64,000 nucleotides of DNA from Exilibacterium tricleocarpae (GTDB lineage: Bacteria; Pseudomonadota; Gammaproteobacteria; Pseudomonadales; Cellvibrionaceae): NCBI RefSeq assembly GCF_007004655.1, contig NZ_ML660094.1, forward strand, positions 62,001 to 126,000. Direction: 5' to 3'. The position numbers and the translations under genes are program-made. Positions 54,054-63,358 of the stretch are shown here, one piece after another. Within the stretch, counting starts at the first letter, position 1, and the number at the start of each line of letters is the position of its first letter. Under the pieces are notes generated by a model, which did not search any database, was not told where the DNA came from, and saw only the letters and a list, made by a program, of their open reading frames with translations.

Positions 54054-55592
54054 ATGCGTTACCTTTTGGTTCTAATATCCTTGTTTTTGATCTACCCCTC
54101 TCACGCGACTGAGCGCGCCGTCGACTTCACCGCACCCGAACTGCCGCAGAGCGGACATATCGTGATACCGGTTCGCGAAGGCCTGCAGTGGACAACGGCT
54201 GGTCAACAGGCGGATCAGCGCTTGAACGCCGCGCTGAGTCGCGCTGCCGAAAACGCCGGCTTTACCGGCAAGGCAGGCAAAACGTTGACACTGTTCAGCG
54301 TCGGCGACTATGCCAGGATCGACCTGGTCGGCGTTGCCCCGACGCCCCTGACTCAGGCCGAACTACAGGACTTTGGTGGTGCTGTGGCGACGGCCATCAA
54401 AAAGGACAGTGGTCTCGATATCCAGATATTAGCCGAGGGCATCGAGACCGGGGTCGGCAATCCCGGTGCCCATATCGCGCTTGGCTTTCAGTTGGGAGAC
54501 TATGCCTTCAAGCGCTATAAGCGCACCAAGGGCACGGACCGCCAGCAGGGTCGCGTGGTCATCCTGGTGGGCAACGCCGAAAGCTCGGCTGCTCACTACC
54601 GGGAAGAACTGGCTCATTTGGCAAAAGGCGTGGCATTCGCCCGGGACATCGGCAACGAGCCGGGTAATGTTATTTACCCCGAGAGCTTTGTCGAGCGCAC
54701 CAGGACTGCCATGAAAGGCCTGCGCCGGGTCAAGATTGAGGTTATGGCGCAGAATAAACTCGAGCGCCTCGGTATGGGCGCCCTTCTCGGCGTCGGCGCC
54801 GGCTCGGCACGGGAACCCCGTCTGTTGATTGTCGACTACCGGGGACGTGCCGGCGATGAGACAGATATGGCGCTGGTCGGCAAAGGTATCAGCTTTGACA
54901 CCGGGGGTATTTCTATTAAACCCAACAAAAATATGTGGAAGATGAAGTCCGATCTTTCCGGCGCGGCCGCCGTGATGGGCACCCTTATGCAATTGGCCGC
55001 GCGGGAAGCCGCGGTCAATGTGGTGGCGGTTGCGGCGCTGGCGGAAAATATGCCCTCCGGCACCGCCATTCGCCCCGGCGATGTCCTCACCAGCCTGTCC
55101 GGCAAAACCATCGAGATTATGTCCACCGACGCAGAGGGCCGCCTGGTGCTCGCCGATGCGGTGACCTATGTCCAGCAACGCTATAAACCCGCCCTGCTGG
55201 TGGATGTTGCCACCCTGACCGGCTCAGCGGCACGGGCCCTGGGCGACGATTATGGCGCGCTTTTTACCCGTGACGATACGCTGACCGAACTATTTGCCAA
55301 CGCCGGCACCCAAAGCGGCGAAACGGTCTGGCCACTGCCGTTGAACGCCGGCCACTATGAACAACTGGACTCCCTGATCGCCGATCTTAAAAATACCGCC
55401 GATAAACCGCCGGGCGCCAGCACCGGTGCGGCATTTATCGGCAGTTTTATCGATGCAGAACAGGCGTGGGTGCACCTCGATATCGCCGGGGTGGACTGGC
55501 GGGATAAAGCTTTACCCACAGTCCCGAAAGGACATGCCGGCTGGGGTGTTCGTCTGCTCGACCAGGTGATCCGAATACGGCTCAACCAGTAA
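54054..55592 (+). CDS. exported M17 leucyl aminopeptidase
   Basis: A 512-aa M17-family aminopeptidase, here with a signal peptide (LLVLISLFLIYPSHA) that ordinary PepA lacks. The two-zinc catalytic core is intact: GKGISFDTGGISIKP, MKSDLSGAAAV (Lys-Asp), the signature STDAEGRLVLADAV and GAAFIGSFI. It removes N-terminal residues from peptides, in this case probably in the periplasm. It is followed 141 bases later by a DUF4269 gene. Confidence 0.93.
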   Translation: MRYLLVLISLFLIYPSHATERAVDFTAPELPQSGHIVIPVREGLQWTTAGQQADQRLNAALSRAAENAGFTGKAGKTLTLFSVGDYARIDLVGVAPTPLTQAELQDFGGAVATAIKKDSGLDIQILAEGIETGVGNPGAHIALGFQLGDYAFKRYKRTKGTDRQQGRVVILVGNAESSAAHYREELAHLAKGVAFARDIGNEPGNVIYPESFVERTRTAMKGLRRVKIEVMAQNKLERLGMGALLGVGAGSAREPRLLIVDYRGRAGDETDMALVGKGISFDTGGISIKPNKNMWKMKSDLSGAAAVMGTLMQLAAREAAVNVVAVAALAENMPSGTAIRPGDVLTSLSGKTIEIMSTDAEGRLVLADAVTYVQQRYKPALLVDVATLTGSAARALGDDYGALFTRDDTLTELFANAGTQSGETVWPLPLNAGHYEQLDSLIADLKNTADKPPGASTGAAFIGSFIDAEQAWVHLDIAGVDWRDKALPTVPKGHAGWGVRLLDQVIRIRLNQ

Positions 55593-55733
55593 ATATCATA
55601 GCGCTACCTTCGCCCAGGGAGTGCCGCCCGGTGCGGGCCGCACCGGTACGCGACCACTGTGCCAGAGGTAAGGCCCGGCGGGGTGCGCTGTCCCACCATT
55701 TGGGCAAACGTCAAAAACCAGGGAGCCTGATCA

Positions 55734-56273
55734 GTGGCGCTGACAATGACTGAATCCAACACAAAGGTGATCCAGGCTCGAGCAGCCATCGCTAACGCTA
55801 AAATTCTGGAGCGGCTCAGCGCCTTCAAACCCGAGATTGTCAGCACCATCTTCGTTGAGTTCGATGTGGAAGACAGCGATATCGATATTATCTGTCGCTA
55901 CATGCACAAACCGCGCTTTGTCGATACCCTAAAATCATTTTATGGCGACAGTGAGCAGTTTTCCTGTGATATTCGTAACGACCATGTTTTAAGCCGATTT
56001 TACTACCAAGGCTTTTTGTTCGAGATCTACGGTTCGACATTGCCCGTCAATGAGCAAATGGCCTATCAACACTATAAAGTCATGCAACGCTTGTCGAAGA
56101 TGGGCGGCAAACGTTTTCAACAACAGGTCAGGCATAAAAAGCGCAACGGCTTTAAAACTGAACCGGCCATCGCATCGCTGTTACAGCTCAGCGGGAATCC
56201 CTATCAAGCTGTGCTTGCGCTCAACGACCATTCAGACATTGAACTGGCGGGCTACCTCAAACACTGCGTGTAG
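55734..56273 (+). CDS. DUF4269 family protein
   Basis: A 179-aa protein with ILERLSAFKPEIVSTIFVEF followed by VEDSDIDIICRY and a HYKVMQRL helix. The pattern matches DUF4269, whose D-x-D-like SDIDIIC strand resembles nucleotidyltransferase-fold proteins, but no activity is proven. The frame begins at GTG 55734; ATG at 55746 is an alternative. Confidence 0.8.
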   Translation: MALTMTESNTKVIQARAAIANAKILERLSAFKPEIVSTIFVEFDVEDSDIDIICRYMHKPRFVDTLKSFYGDSEQFSCDIRNDHVLSRFYYQGFLFEIYGSTLPVNEQMAYQHYKVMQRLSKMGGKRFQQQVRHKKRNGFKTEPAIASLLQLSGNPYQAVLALNDHSDIELAGYLKHCV

Positions 56274-56301
56274 CCAAACCCGCCAAACGACGTAATACCC
56301 A

Positions 56302-57876
56302 TCAGATTTTATACGGCCAATTTGCCAGTTGCCGCCGACTGAAGCCCTGTTGTCCGTCGCCACCGTCAGCGCGCCGCAGCGCCTGAATAATTTCCCTGCG
56401 CGTATCGCGCGGATCGATGACCTTGTCGATTAAATTGCGCCCGGCCGCCGACCAGGGTGCCGTGCCCTCGGCCAGCGCCGCCACTGCCTCCTCGCGGGCC
56501 AGTTCGGGGTCCTCAGCCTGTTGCAACTTGCGCCCGAAAGCTACATTGACCGCGACCTCGGGCGCCATAAACGAAATGTCCGCGGTCGGCCAGGCCAGCA
56601 ACACATCGTTGTTGGCACGCCCGCCCGACATATTGCAGTGTGCCATACCGTAGGACTTGCGCACCACGATGCTCACCCGCGGCACCGTACTCTGGGCCAG
56701 ACATTCGATAAACTGCATAATCCGATTCGGCATCTTGCGCTCCTCGGCCGCCCGCCCGACCAGGAACCCGGGTGTATCGTGCAGGAATACCAGCGGAATA
56801 TGGTAGGCGTCGCACAGACAGATAAACGACACCGCTTTCTCACAGGCGCCCGGTCCCATGGCACCGGCAGTCACCATGGGGTTGTTGGCCAGGAAACCCA
56901 CCACCCGACCGTCGATACGGGCCAATGCGGTAATCAGGCTGCCGTCATAATAGGGTTTCAATTCGAGCAGGCTGTCCATATCGGCAATCAGCGCCAACAG
57001 GTCGTGCATATCATAGGCCTGTTTGCGATCGGCGGGCACGATGTCGAAGACACCGTCGAGCAATGCGGTCGCCGGCTCCGCGCAGGCAATCCGGGGCGGC
57101 AATTGTGCGGCGTTGGCCGGCAGATAATCCAGCACCCGGCGAATCAACGCCAGGCAGTGGGGCTCGTCATCGGCAACTAAATCCACCAGACCGGTCTGGC
57201 GGGCATGCATCTCCCAACTGCCGAGTTCCGCGTGACTGCTGGTTTCACCGGTGGCCACCTCGAGGATAGCGGTACCGCCCACCGCCATCACCGACCCCTT
57301 CACCTGCACCACGATATCGGAGATAGACGCATACCAGGTGGGGCCGCCAAAGCAATCGCCCATAATGGCGGTAATCATGGGTACGGCGCGATTGCGCGCC
57401 GGCAGTTCACTCGGATACGACAAGCGCATCATACCGGTGGACCCCATGATATCGGGTACCCGCGCGCCGCCGGCATCACCCAGATAAACACAGGGGTAGC
57501 CCTTGTCCTTGGCATAACCAAACAGCTTGCCGGTTTTATTGGTTCCCACATAACCGCCGGCACCGGCCAACACGGTAACATCGTCGGCGCCCACCGCCAC
57601 CGTGCGGGTATTAATGCTGCCGAAGCCGGTAATCTTGCCGTCGGCGGGAGTCTTCGCTTCCATACCAGGCCATTCACCGACTGCCAGCAGTCCGTATTCG
57701 TCGAAACTGTCCGCGTCCAACAGCGCATCGATACGCTGGCGGGCATTGAGGCGTCCTTTGTCGCGCTGGCGTGCCAGCTTGGCTTCCCCACCCATGGCAA
57801 GTGCCTGCCGGCGGCGGCGCGCCAGTTCCGCCACACCGTAACGACTGTCCACCCCATCATCCCCATTCTCACTCAT
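56302..57876 (-). CDS. acyl-CoA carboxylase, carboxyltransferase (beta) subunit
   Basis: A 524-aa carboxyltransferase of the propionyl-/methylcrotonyl-CoA carboxylase beta type. It has the acyl-CoA site GGARVPDIMGSTG and an oxyanion pocket GDCFGGPTWYAS in the N-terminal half. The biotin-side ANNPMVTAGAMGP and DTPGFLVG follow, with a long C-terminal CT domain. It transfers CO2 from carboxybiotin to an acyl-CoA. It overlaps the alpha subunit gene by ATGA. The exact acyl-CoA cannot be told from sequence. Confidence 0.9.
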   Translation of the reverse strand: MSENGDDGVDSRYGVAELARRRRQALAMGGEAKLARQRDKGRLNARQRIDALLDADSFDEYGLLAVGEWPGMEAKTPADGKITGFGSINTRTVAVGADDVTVLAGAGGYVGTNKTGKLFGYAKDKGYPCVYLGDAGGARVPDIMGSTGMMRLSYPSELPARNRAVPMITAIMGDCFGGPTWYASISDIVVQVKGSVMAVGGTAILEVATGETSSHAELGSWEMHARQTGLVDLVADDEPHCLALIRRVLDYLPANAAQLPPRIACAEPATALLDGVFDIVPADRKQAYDMHDLLALIADMDSLLELKPYYDGSLITALARIDGRVVGFLANNPMVTAGAMGPGACEKAVSFICLCDAYHIPLVFLHDTPGFLVGRAAEERKMPNRIMQFIECLAQSTVPRVSIVVRKSYGMAHCNMSGGRANNDVLLAWPTADISFMAPEVAVNVAFGRKLQQAEDPELAREEAVAALAEGTAPWSAAGRNLIDKVIDPRDTRREIIQALRRADGGDGQQGFSRRQLANWPYKI

Positions 57877-59894
57877 GGCATCACCTCGATCTCTTCCAGA
57901 GCAACCAGTAACGTATCGGCCTCTACCGTATCACCGGCCGCAACCCATACTTTTTCCACCCTGCTTCGGGTCTGGGCTCGCGTGGTCGACTCCATCTTCA
58001 TCGACTCCATAACCACCAGCGGCGCGCCCCGCTCCACCTGCTGGCCGGCACTTACCAACACCTCCACCACCCGCCCCGGCATCGGCGCGCGGTAACCGCC
58101 GTGCTGATGGCGAGTTGACGCCAGCGTAAACCGCGACGCCAGGGGCAAGTACAGGCTGCCGGTGGCGATGCTGTGTAAGGCAATCGCATCTCGCGCCACC
58201 CGCAGGGTGTAAACGGCACGCACCCCATCGATCGACAGGTCGAAGCGCACTACCCCGGCGGGCAGCACCTCAACCCCCACTATGTCAACGGCGAAGTGTC
58301 GATCTCCGAGGCAGGCATCGAAAACCGGCGTCCGGTTCGCCACCGGGCGCGGTTCAACCTGTACCACCACCTCCCGATCCAGCCAGTGAAACCTGACGGT
58401 CGTCGCCCCGGTGCCGGCAGGCAGGACAGGGTTGCGAGTGCGCGGTTCGGACAGATCACGATGATGCTCGCAGTACCCCACTGCCGCAGCGATCAACGCA
58501 CACTGGGCCACGGCGCCCCGCGGTCGATTGCTCAAGTGTTCGGCGTGTTGCTGCAAAAACCGGGTGTGGGTACGGGCGGCGCCAAACGCCGGCAACTGCA
58601 ATACACTGCGCAGATAATGCTGGTTAGTGGTGAGGCCCAACAGCACACATCGCTCCAGGTGGTAGCTCAGCGCTCGCAGCGCCTGCGTGCGGTCTTCCGC
58701 CCAGCTAATCAGGCGCGCTAACAAAGGGTCGTAAAAACTGCTCACCGTTTGACCACTGTGGATACCGCCATCGATACGCAGTCCCGCGCCGCCAGCCGGT
58801 TGCCAGTAATCAATGGTGCCGGTTTGCGGGCTGAACCGGCGGTCCGGGTCTTCGGCATACCAGCGGCACTCGATAGCATGTCCGCGTATAGTGAGATCGG
58901 CCTGGGCCAGTGTCAGCGCCCGGCCTTCGGCAATGCGTATCTGCCACTGCACGATATCGATCCCGGTGATGGCTTCAGTCACCGCATGCTCCACCTGCAG
59001 GCGGGTATTCATTTCCAGAAAATAGAACTCGGCGTCGGCCTCCGGCAGGCCATTATCCACCAGCAGGAATTCGACGGTGCCGGCACCGGTGTAGTCCACG
59101 GCACGGGCGATGGCGACTACCGCCTCGCCCAGGCGGCGGCGTAAAACAGCGCCGAGCCCCGGGGCGGGCGCCTCTTCGATAACTTTTTGCTGGCGGCGCT
59201 GAATCGAGCATTCCCGCTCGAACAGGTGGATGATGTTACCCTGCCCGTCGGCCAGCACCTGGATTTCGATATGCCGCACGCGCTCAAAATAGCGCTCCAA
59301 CAGCACGCTGTCGTCATTGAATGCGCGCCGGGCTTCGTTACGGGCGGCGGTCAGTGCCGCCGCAAAGGCATCGCGATGTTCGACCAGCCGCATACCAACA
59401 CCGCCGCCACCGGCGGAAGCCTTGATCAACAGCGGGTAGCCGATCGTGTCAGCCACCTGTAACAGATGTTGTGGGGATTGGTCGGCGCCGTGATAACCGG
59501 GCACCACCGGCAGTTGTTGCGACTCGACCAGGGCCCTGGCAGCAATTTTGGAGCCCATGCGCTCGATCGCGGCGGCGGCCGGTCCGATAAAGGTAATATT
59601 CGCCTCGGCGCAACGCGCGGCAAACACCGCATTTTCTGACAAGAATCCGTAACCCGGATGGATCGCATCGGCATCGCTGCGACGAGCCGCCTCCAACACT
59701 GCATCGATATTCAAGTAGGTGTCGGCCGCCAGATCGCCCGGCAGGCGCACCGCGGTATCCGCCGCCCGGCAATGCAGACTGCCGGCGTCGCTGTCGGCGT
59801 AAACGGCGATAGTGGTGATATGCAACTCCCGGCAAGCCGCGGCAATGCGAACGGCGATTTCACCGCGGTTGGCGATGAGCAATCGTTTTATCAT
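57873..59894 (-). CDS. acyl-CoA carboxylase, biotin carboxylase + carrier (alpha) subunit
   Basis: A 673-aa fusion of biotin carboxylase and biotin carrier domains. It begins with MIKRLLIANRGEIAVRI and continues with the ATP-grasp loop KASAGGGGVGMRLV, the catalytic LQVEHAVTE and a linker. A C-terminal lipoyl-like domain carries the biotin lysine K633 in MESMKME. Together with the beta subunit it forms a complete biotin-dependent acyl-CoA carboxylase. Methylcrotonyl-CoA or propionyl-CoA are the likely substrates; no liuABC or prp genes are adjacent to decide. Confidence 0.92.
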   Translation of the reverse strand: MIKRLLIANRGEIAVRIAAACRELHITTIAVYADSDAGSLHCRAADTAVRLPGDLAADTYLNIDAVLEAARRSDADAIHPGYGFLSENAVFAARCAEANITFIGPAAAAIERMGSKIAARALVESQQLPVVPGYHGADQSPQHLLQVADTIGYPLLIKASAGGGGVGMRLVEHRDAFAAALTAARNEARRAFNDDSVLLERYFERVRHIEIQVLADGQGNIIHLFERECSIQRRQQKVIEEAPAPGLGAVLRRRLGEAVVAIARAVDYTGAGTVEFLLVDNGLPEADAEFYFLEMNTRLQVEHAVTEAITGIDIVQWQIRIAEGRALTLAQADLTIRGHAIECRWYAEDPDRRFSPQTGTIDYWQPAGGAGLRIDGGIHSGQTVSSFYDPLLARLISWAEDRTQALRALSYHLERCVLLGLTTNQHYLRSVLQLPAFGAARTHTRFLQQHAEHLSNRPRGAVAQCALIAAAVGYCEHHRDLSEPRTRNPVLPAGTGATTVRFHWLDREVVVQVEPRPVANRTPVFDACLGDRHFAVDIVGVEVLPAGVVRFDLSIDGVRAVYTLRVARDAIALHSIATGSLYLPLASRFTLASTRHQHGGYRAPMPGRVVEVLVSAGQQVERGAPLVVMESMKMESTTRAQTRSRVEKVWVAAGDTVEADTLLVALEEIEVMP

Positions 59895-60375
59895 GGTATT
59901 TCAGTCAATTGCGAATCAAATTTTGAGGCCGGAATTATGGCCACGGGGTTGCGGCGGCCAACAATTTATTTGGTGTATAGCGGTTTATTCACTCTGCTTA
60001 TGTCGATATTTTTTATACCCGGCGGCGTTAGCCGGCACCTGGTGTCACCGTATCCCGGCGTCCCCGGTAGATTTCCGTGAATATTACCCAGGCGCCCGGT
60101 GAAATAGTGCGATGACTTCGCCATGTGGCGACAGTCGTTATAAGAACACCCTGCGGCTGTAACCACAACTTTACACGCTGTGCCGAAATACTTTACAAAA
60201 ACTTCTATACCTAACTGTAAGTAATTGATATTTAACACTATTTATAATTGGAACGGTCCTTGCTCACGATGAAGTTGCTCCTGCAAATTGCAGTTGCTCC
60301 TGCAAATCGCAGCGCATCGCCACCGGTGATGTCGCGGGAACGCGGTAAGTATTTTAAGTATGGAGGTCGCAAGGC
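59895..60375. other. spacer upstream of the PEP-CTERM gene
   Basis: No gene is seen in 481 bases. It includes a TATAAT-like string at 60243-60248 without a clear -35 and a 19-bp tandem duplication (60274-60311) in the probable leader of the PEP-CTERM gene. Confidence 0.45.
60274..60311 (+). repeat. 19-bp tandem duplication
   Basis: gttgctcctgcaaattgca is followed directly by a copy with one change (t to c). It lies 65 bases before the PEP-CTERM ATG. Confidence 0.8.
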
Positions 60376-60930
60376 ATGTTTACATCCAACAATTTCAGTC
60401 TCAATCTGGCCGCTCTGGCTACGATGTTTATCGCCGCCTTATTAACAGCCGGCGTTACGCAAGCGGCACCGGCCACCGCCGTACCCGCCGCGCTCGAGCG
60501 CGGTGCTCAACTGCCCGGTGAACAACTGCTGGCATCGGGCCTGGAACTGCTCGCGGGGGCGGAAACTGGCAGTACTGCTCTGTTGCTCAATAGCCGGCGC
60601 CCGAGCCCGACATTTGGTTCGCTGAACCCGGCCACCATCGACCTGGCCCATACCACGCTGGATGTTTTTGACGCTGTGCCGATTGCCGACCGGGCTACCG
60701 CCGATGGCTTTGTCGCGACCCCGGACGGCAGACTGTTTGCCGCGTTTCTCGAACCTGGTGTCGTGGAGGACGGCGCGCTGCTGCTGGCGGCCACTGCGGC
60801 TGCGCGGCAACCTGAAGAGGAAGAAATCGTGGATACGGCGATACTGGCCGGTGCAACCCCGGAACCTGGGACGCTGGTGTTACTGGCACTCGGCCTGGCC
60901 TCGCTGGTGGTCGCTAGAAATCGCGCTTGA
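60376..60930 (+). CDS. small PEP-CTERM sorting-domain protein
   Basis: A 184-aa exported protein: signal peptide (LAALATMFIAALLTAGVTQA), a short Ala-rich mature region and a C-terminal tripartite PEP-CTERM tail TPEPGTLVLLALGLASLVVA followed by basic RNRA. This tail is read by an exosortase, which is not in this window. GGAGG precedes the ATG. The mature part has no known fold; such proteins often belong to extracellular matrix or floc formation. Confidence 0.9.
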   Translation: MFTSNNFSLNLAALATMFIAALLTAGVTQAAPATAVPAALERGAQLPGEQLLASGLELLAGAETGSTALLLNSRRPSPTFGSLNPATIDLAHTTLDVFDAVPIADRATADGFVATPDGRLFAAFLEPGVVEDGALLLAATAAARQPEEEEIVDTAILAGATPEPGTLVLLALGLASLVVARNRA

Positions 60931-61020
60931 ATCGCGGGCTCTGTCCCGTCGCATTTCACGGCCCGCCCCGACTGCTATTCTGACAGGCGGACCGCAAAAT
61001 GCATTTCGGCTTACGGTGAA

Positions 61021-61437
61021 TCAGGCAACCCGGGAATTCGCCGCGTCTATCATCGTCGAAGAGAGCAGCGCATAAGCTTGCGTCCAGGCCGCTTTAACCT
61101 CATCGTTGAAATCTTCGCCCAAACCCTGTTCCAGCGTCCATAACAGCGCCTCACCGACGGTGGCATAGTGACGATTCTCTACCCCGTAACCGACATGGCG
61201 CAGAGCCAGGTCCTGCAATGCCGGCACCAGTTCCTCGAGCTGCGTAAGTTTGCTCACCACCGTGCCGATCATACGCATCAACTTAACACCCTGCGCTTTC
61301 ATATCGCCGGTGAACAGAGGCTGGACTGTCGGATCGAGAGCGAACAGCCGGTCGTAGAACAACTGCGCGGCGGTCTCCGAAATGGGCACGACCTTGGCAA
61401 AAGTCGATCGGACCAATGTAATTTGTTCGGGAGTCAC
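61021..61437 (-). CDS. single-domain bacterial globin
   Basis: A 138-aa globin from the GTG at 61437, which has AGGAG seven bases upstream; in-frame ATGs further up would add unrelated residues. Key positions match Vitreoscilla-type haemoglobin and the globin domain of flavohaemoglobin: B10 Tyr28, E7 Gln49 and proximal F8 His81 (LALRHVGYGV). It probably binds O2 or NO in the cytoplasm; no reductase domain is fused or adjacent. It is divergent from the GST gene. Confidence 0.9.
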   Translation of the reverse strand: MTPEQITLVRSTFAKVVPISETAAQLFYDRLFALDPTVQPLFTGDMKAQGVKLMRMIGTVVSKLTQLEELVPALQDLALRHVGYGVENRHYATVGEALLWTLEQGLGEDFNDEVKAAWTQAYALLSSTMIDAANSRVA

Positions 61438-61905
61438 TTTTTTTCTCCTGGGTTTTGCTTTCACAACCCGGTTGCAGCGAGACATCCTGCCGGTGTTTGA
61501 TTTTTGACACCGGCTAGTCGCGCGCTCGCAGGACATTTGACTGTGCCGTGATAATGTCACTGTTCAGCCGCAATCACCGGACCTCTACCACTGCAATCGC
61601 AGACAAGTACCCACAGTATAGACACGCCTGACACCACGGCTAGCGCAGGCCGGAAAAATCCTGGAAAAGCAATTGCCCCGCGCCGGCCGACACAGCCGCC
61701 ACACTGCCGATAACGTCACGCGTCGACGTTGAGGCGCACAGCAGAACCATGATAACAACCCCGACAAAGCCCAACCTGGGGTACGAAAACCTTTCGCCTG
61801 AGTCCATTATCGAGCAAAATAGCGTGCACGTAATTATTGGCGTCGTACCCGGCCCGACCGCGGTGTCCGCCCGGCGCCCGGACACTTTGGCATTGGAGTA
61901 CCTAC
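61438..61905. promoter_or_regulatory. divergent spacer between globin and GST genes
   Basis: No gene is seen in 468 bases apart from the 5' leader of each neighbour. A promoter for the globin (minus) and one for the GST (plus) must lie here; no strong hexamer pair was found. Confidence 0.35.
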
Positions 61906-62568
61906 ATGATTACCCTTTACGGTTTTGCCGCCAGCAACTACTACAATATTGTTAAACATACGCTGCTGGCCAAGGAGATAGACTTTACCGAGACAGTGGT
62001 CTACACCGGCAATAAAGGTGACGATTACCTGTCCAAGAGTCCCATGGGTAAAGTGCCTTGTATAGAAACTGAGCAAGGCTGCCTGTCCGAGTCCAGTGTC
62101 ATCATCGATTATCTGGAAGACGCCTATCCCGAAAAACCCTTGTACCCGAGCGATCCGTTTGCGCGGGCGAAAGTGAGGCAGATCACAAAAATTGCGGAAC
62201 TCTACATCGAATTACCGGCCCGGCGTCATATTCCTGAGGTAGTGGCGAAGACGCCCAGACTGGAGGAAGCTTATAAGGAAGCGGGCGGAGTCATCAAAAA
62301 AGGGCTCAGGGCACTGGACCGACTGCGCGGCGATGGCCAGTTTCTGTTTGGCGATAAATTGACCTATGCGGATATCTACACGCGCTATTGTCTAAAAGTC
62401 GGCAAGCTGGTCGGCTATAAGATTTACGACTGGGACATACTGGAAGACTTCGAGCGGTTAAAGGCCTGGGATCGGGCCATGGCGGAGGATCCCATCTCCC
62501 GCAAGGTGGATGCCGACGCTGCCGCAGCGCAGGAGGCTTTTTTCGCCAAAGTCAGACAACAAACCTGA
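61906..62568 (+). CDS. glutathione S-transferase family protein
   Basis: A 220-aa GST with a thioredoxin-like N-terminal domain (ITLYGFAASNYYNIVKHTLL, candidate catalytic Ser10; MGKVPCIET and LSESSVIIDYLE bind glutathione) and an all-helical C-terminal domain with GDKLTYADIYT. The ATG at 61906 has TTGGAG six bases upstream. Role is probably detoxification or stress response. Confidence 0.92.
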   Translation: MITLYGFAASNYYNIVKHTLLAKEIDFTETVVYTGNKGDDYLSKSPMGKVPCIETEQGCLSESSVIIDYLEDAYPEKPLYPSDPFARAKVRQITKIAELYIELPARRHIPEVVAKTPRLEEAYKEAGGVIKKGLRALDRLRGDGQFLFGDKLTYADIYTRYCLKVGKLVGYKIYDWDILEDFERLKAWDRAMAEDPISRKVDADAAAAQEAFFAKVRQQT

Positions 62569-62715
62569 AGCGAAAAACGCCGCTGCAGGTGACCGGTTGC
62601 CGCTGGTTTGACACGCCGGTATTGCAAAGCGTTATCACGGGTTGAACGCTTTATAGCCCGACGGGAAGGACAAAGCCCTAGTTATAGTCCACCGGCGGCG
62701 CAATCGATACCGGTT

Positions 62716-63102
62716 TTACTCGCCGTCTTCATCACCCTCGTCGCGATAGCGCTGCGTCGACCGCCAGCCCTCATGGACCAACTGGTTCTCAAGCTCAATC
62801 AGCCGGTCGGTTGCCGCTTCGATCTGATCGTTTAGCACCGCATTGGAAAACTCTTCATCAAACGGCCAGCGCTGTTTACTCCAGCGCTTTTCAAGCGCGG
62901 TAAACTGACCCCTTTCCTCCGCCTGAATTAATAGGCTGCCCCAAGCCGTTTGTTCGAGTCGCGCAGCTTCCAGCCGTTGCCGGCAGCTCACAACGTCGCC
63001 ATCCTGACCCGGTCCACAGAAAAAGTTCTCCCGTTCATCCTTCTTTTTATCATCACGCCCCATTTTCGCTTGAGTGGTGGTCATCAATCTGTTACCCGCC
63101 AT
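62716..63102 (-). CDS. small hypothetical protein
   Basis: Not recognised. The 128-aa product is charged and helical, with a basic N-terminus (GRDDKKKDERENFFCG), a middle RQRLEAARLEQTAWGSLLI, the WPFDEEFSNAVLNDQIEAA helix and an acidic tail (DEGDEDGE). A shorter form starting at an internal ATG is equally possible. No membrane segment or signal peptide. It is convergent with the GST gene. Confidence 0.5.
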   Translation of the reverse strand: MAGNRLMTTTQAKMGRDDKKKDERENFFCGPGQDGDVVSCRQRLEAARLEQTAWGSLLIQAEERGQFTALEKRWSKQRWPFDEEFSNAVLNDQIEAATDRLIELENQLVHEGWRSTQRYRDEGDEDGE

Positions 63103-63232
63103 TGCCTAATCGGTTATCTGACTGCCGCCGGTGCCGGCATCACACGCCTAAACCGTCGCCAAAAACCAACACATAAAACCTCGGTAAAGCTTGAGACAGC
63201 CCTAATGTACCAAACCGCAACTCCATAGTCCT

Positions 63233-63358
63233 ATTTAGTATCGAGATGAATTTAACAATACTATTTTTTTATATGTAAATATGTACTATTTAATGCATAG
63301 AAGAATATTTTTAAAATGTATTTTTATACATATTTAAAATAACGAGAGCACTTTTGCC
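63233..63358 (+). promoter_or_regulatory. AT-rich promoter region with TGTAT/ATACA-type palindromes
   Basis: This 126-base stretch is far richer in A and T than its surroundings. It contains ATGTAAATATGTA (two half sites) and, at about 63313-63335, an imperfect palindrome aaaatgtatttttatacatat with TGTAT and ATACA arms, just before the HTH gene. The HTH protein itself may bind here. Confidence 0.4.
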
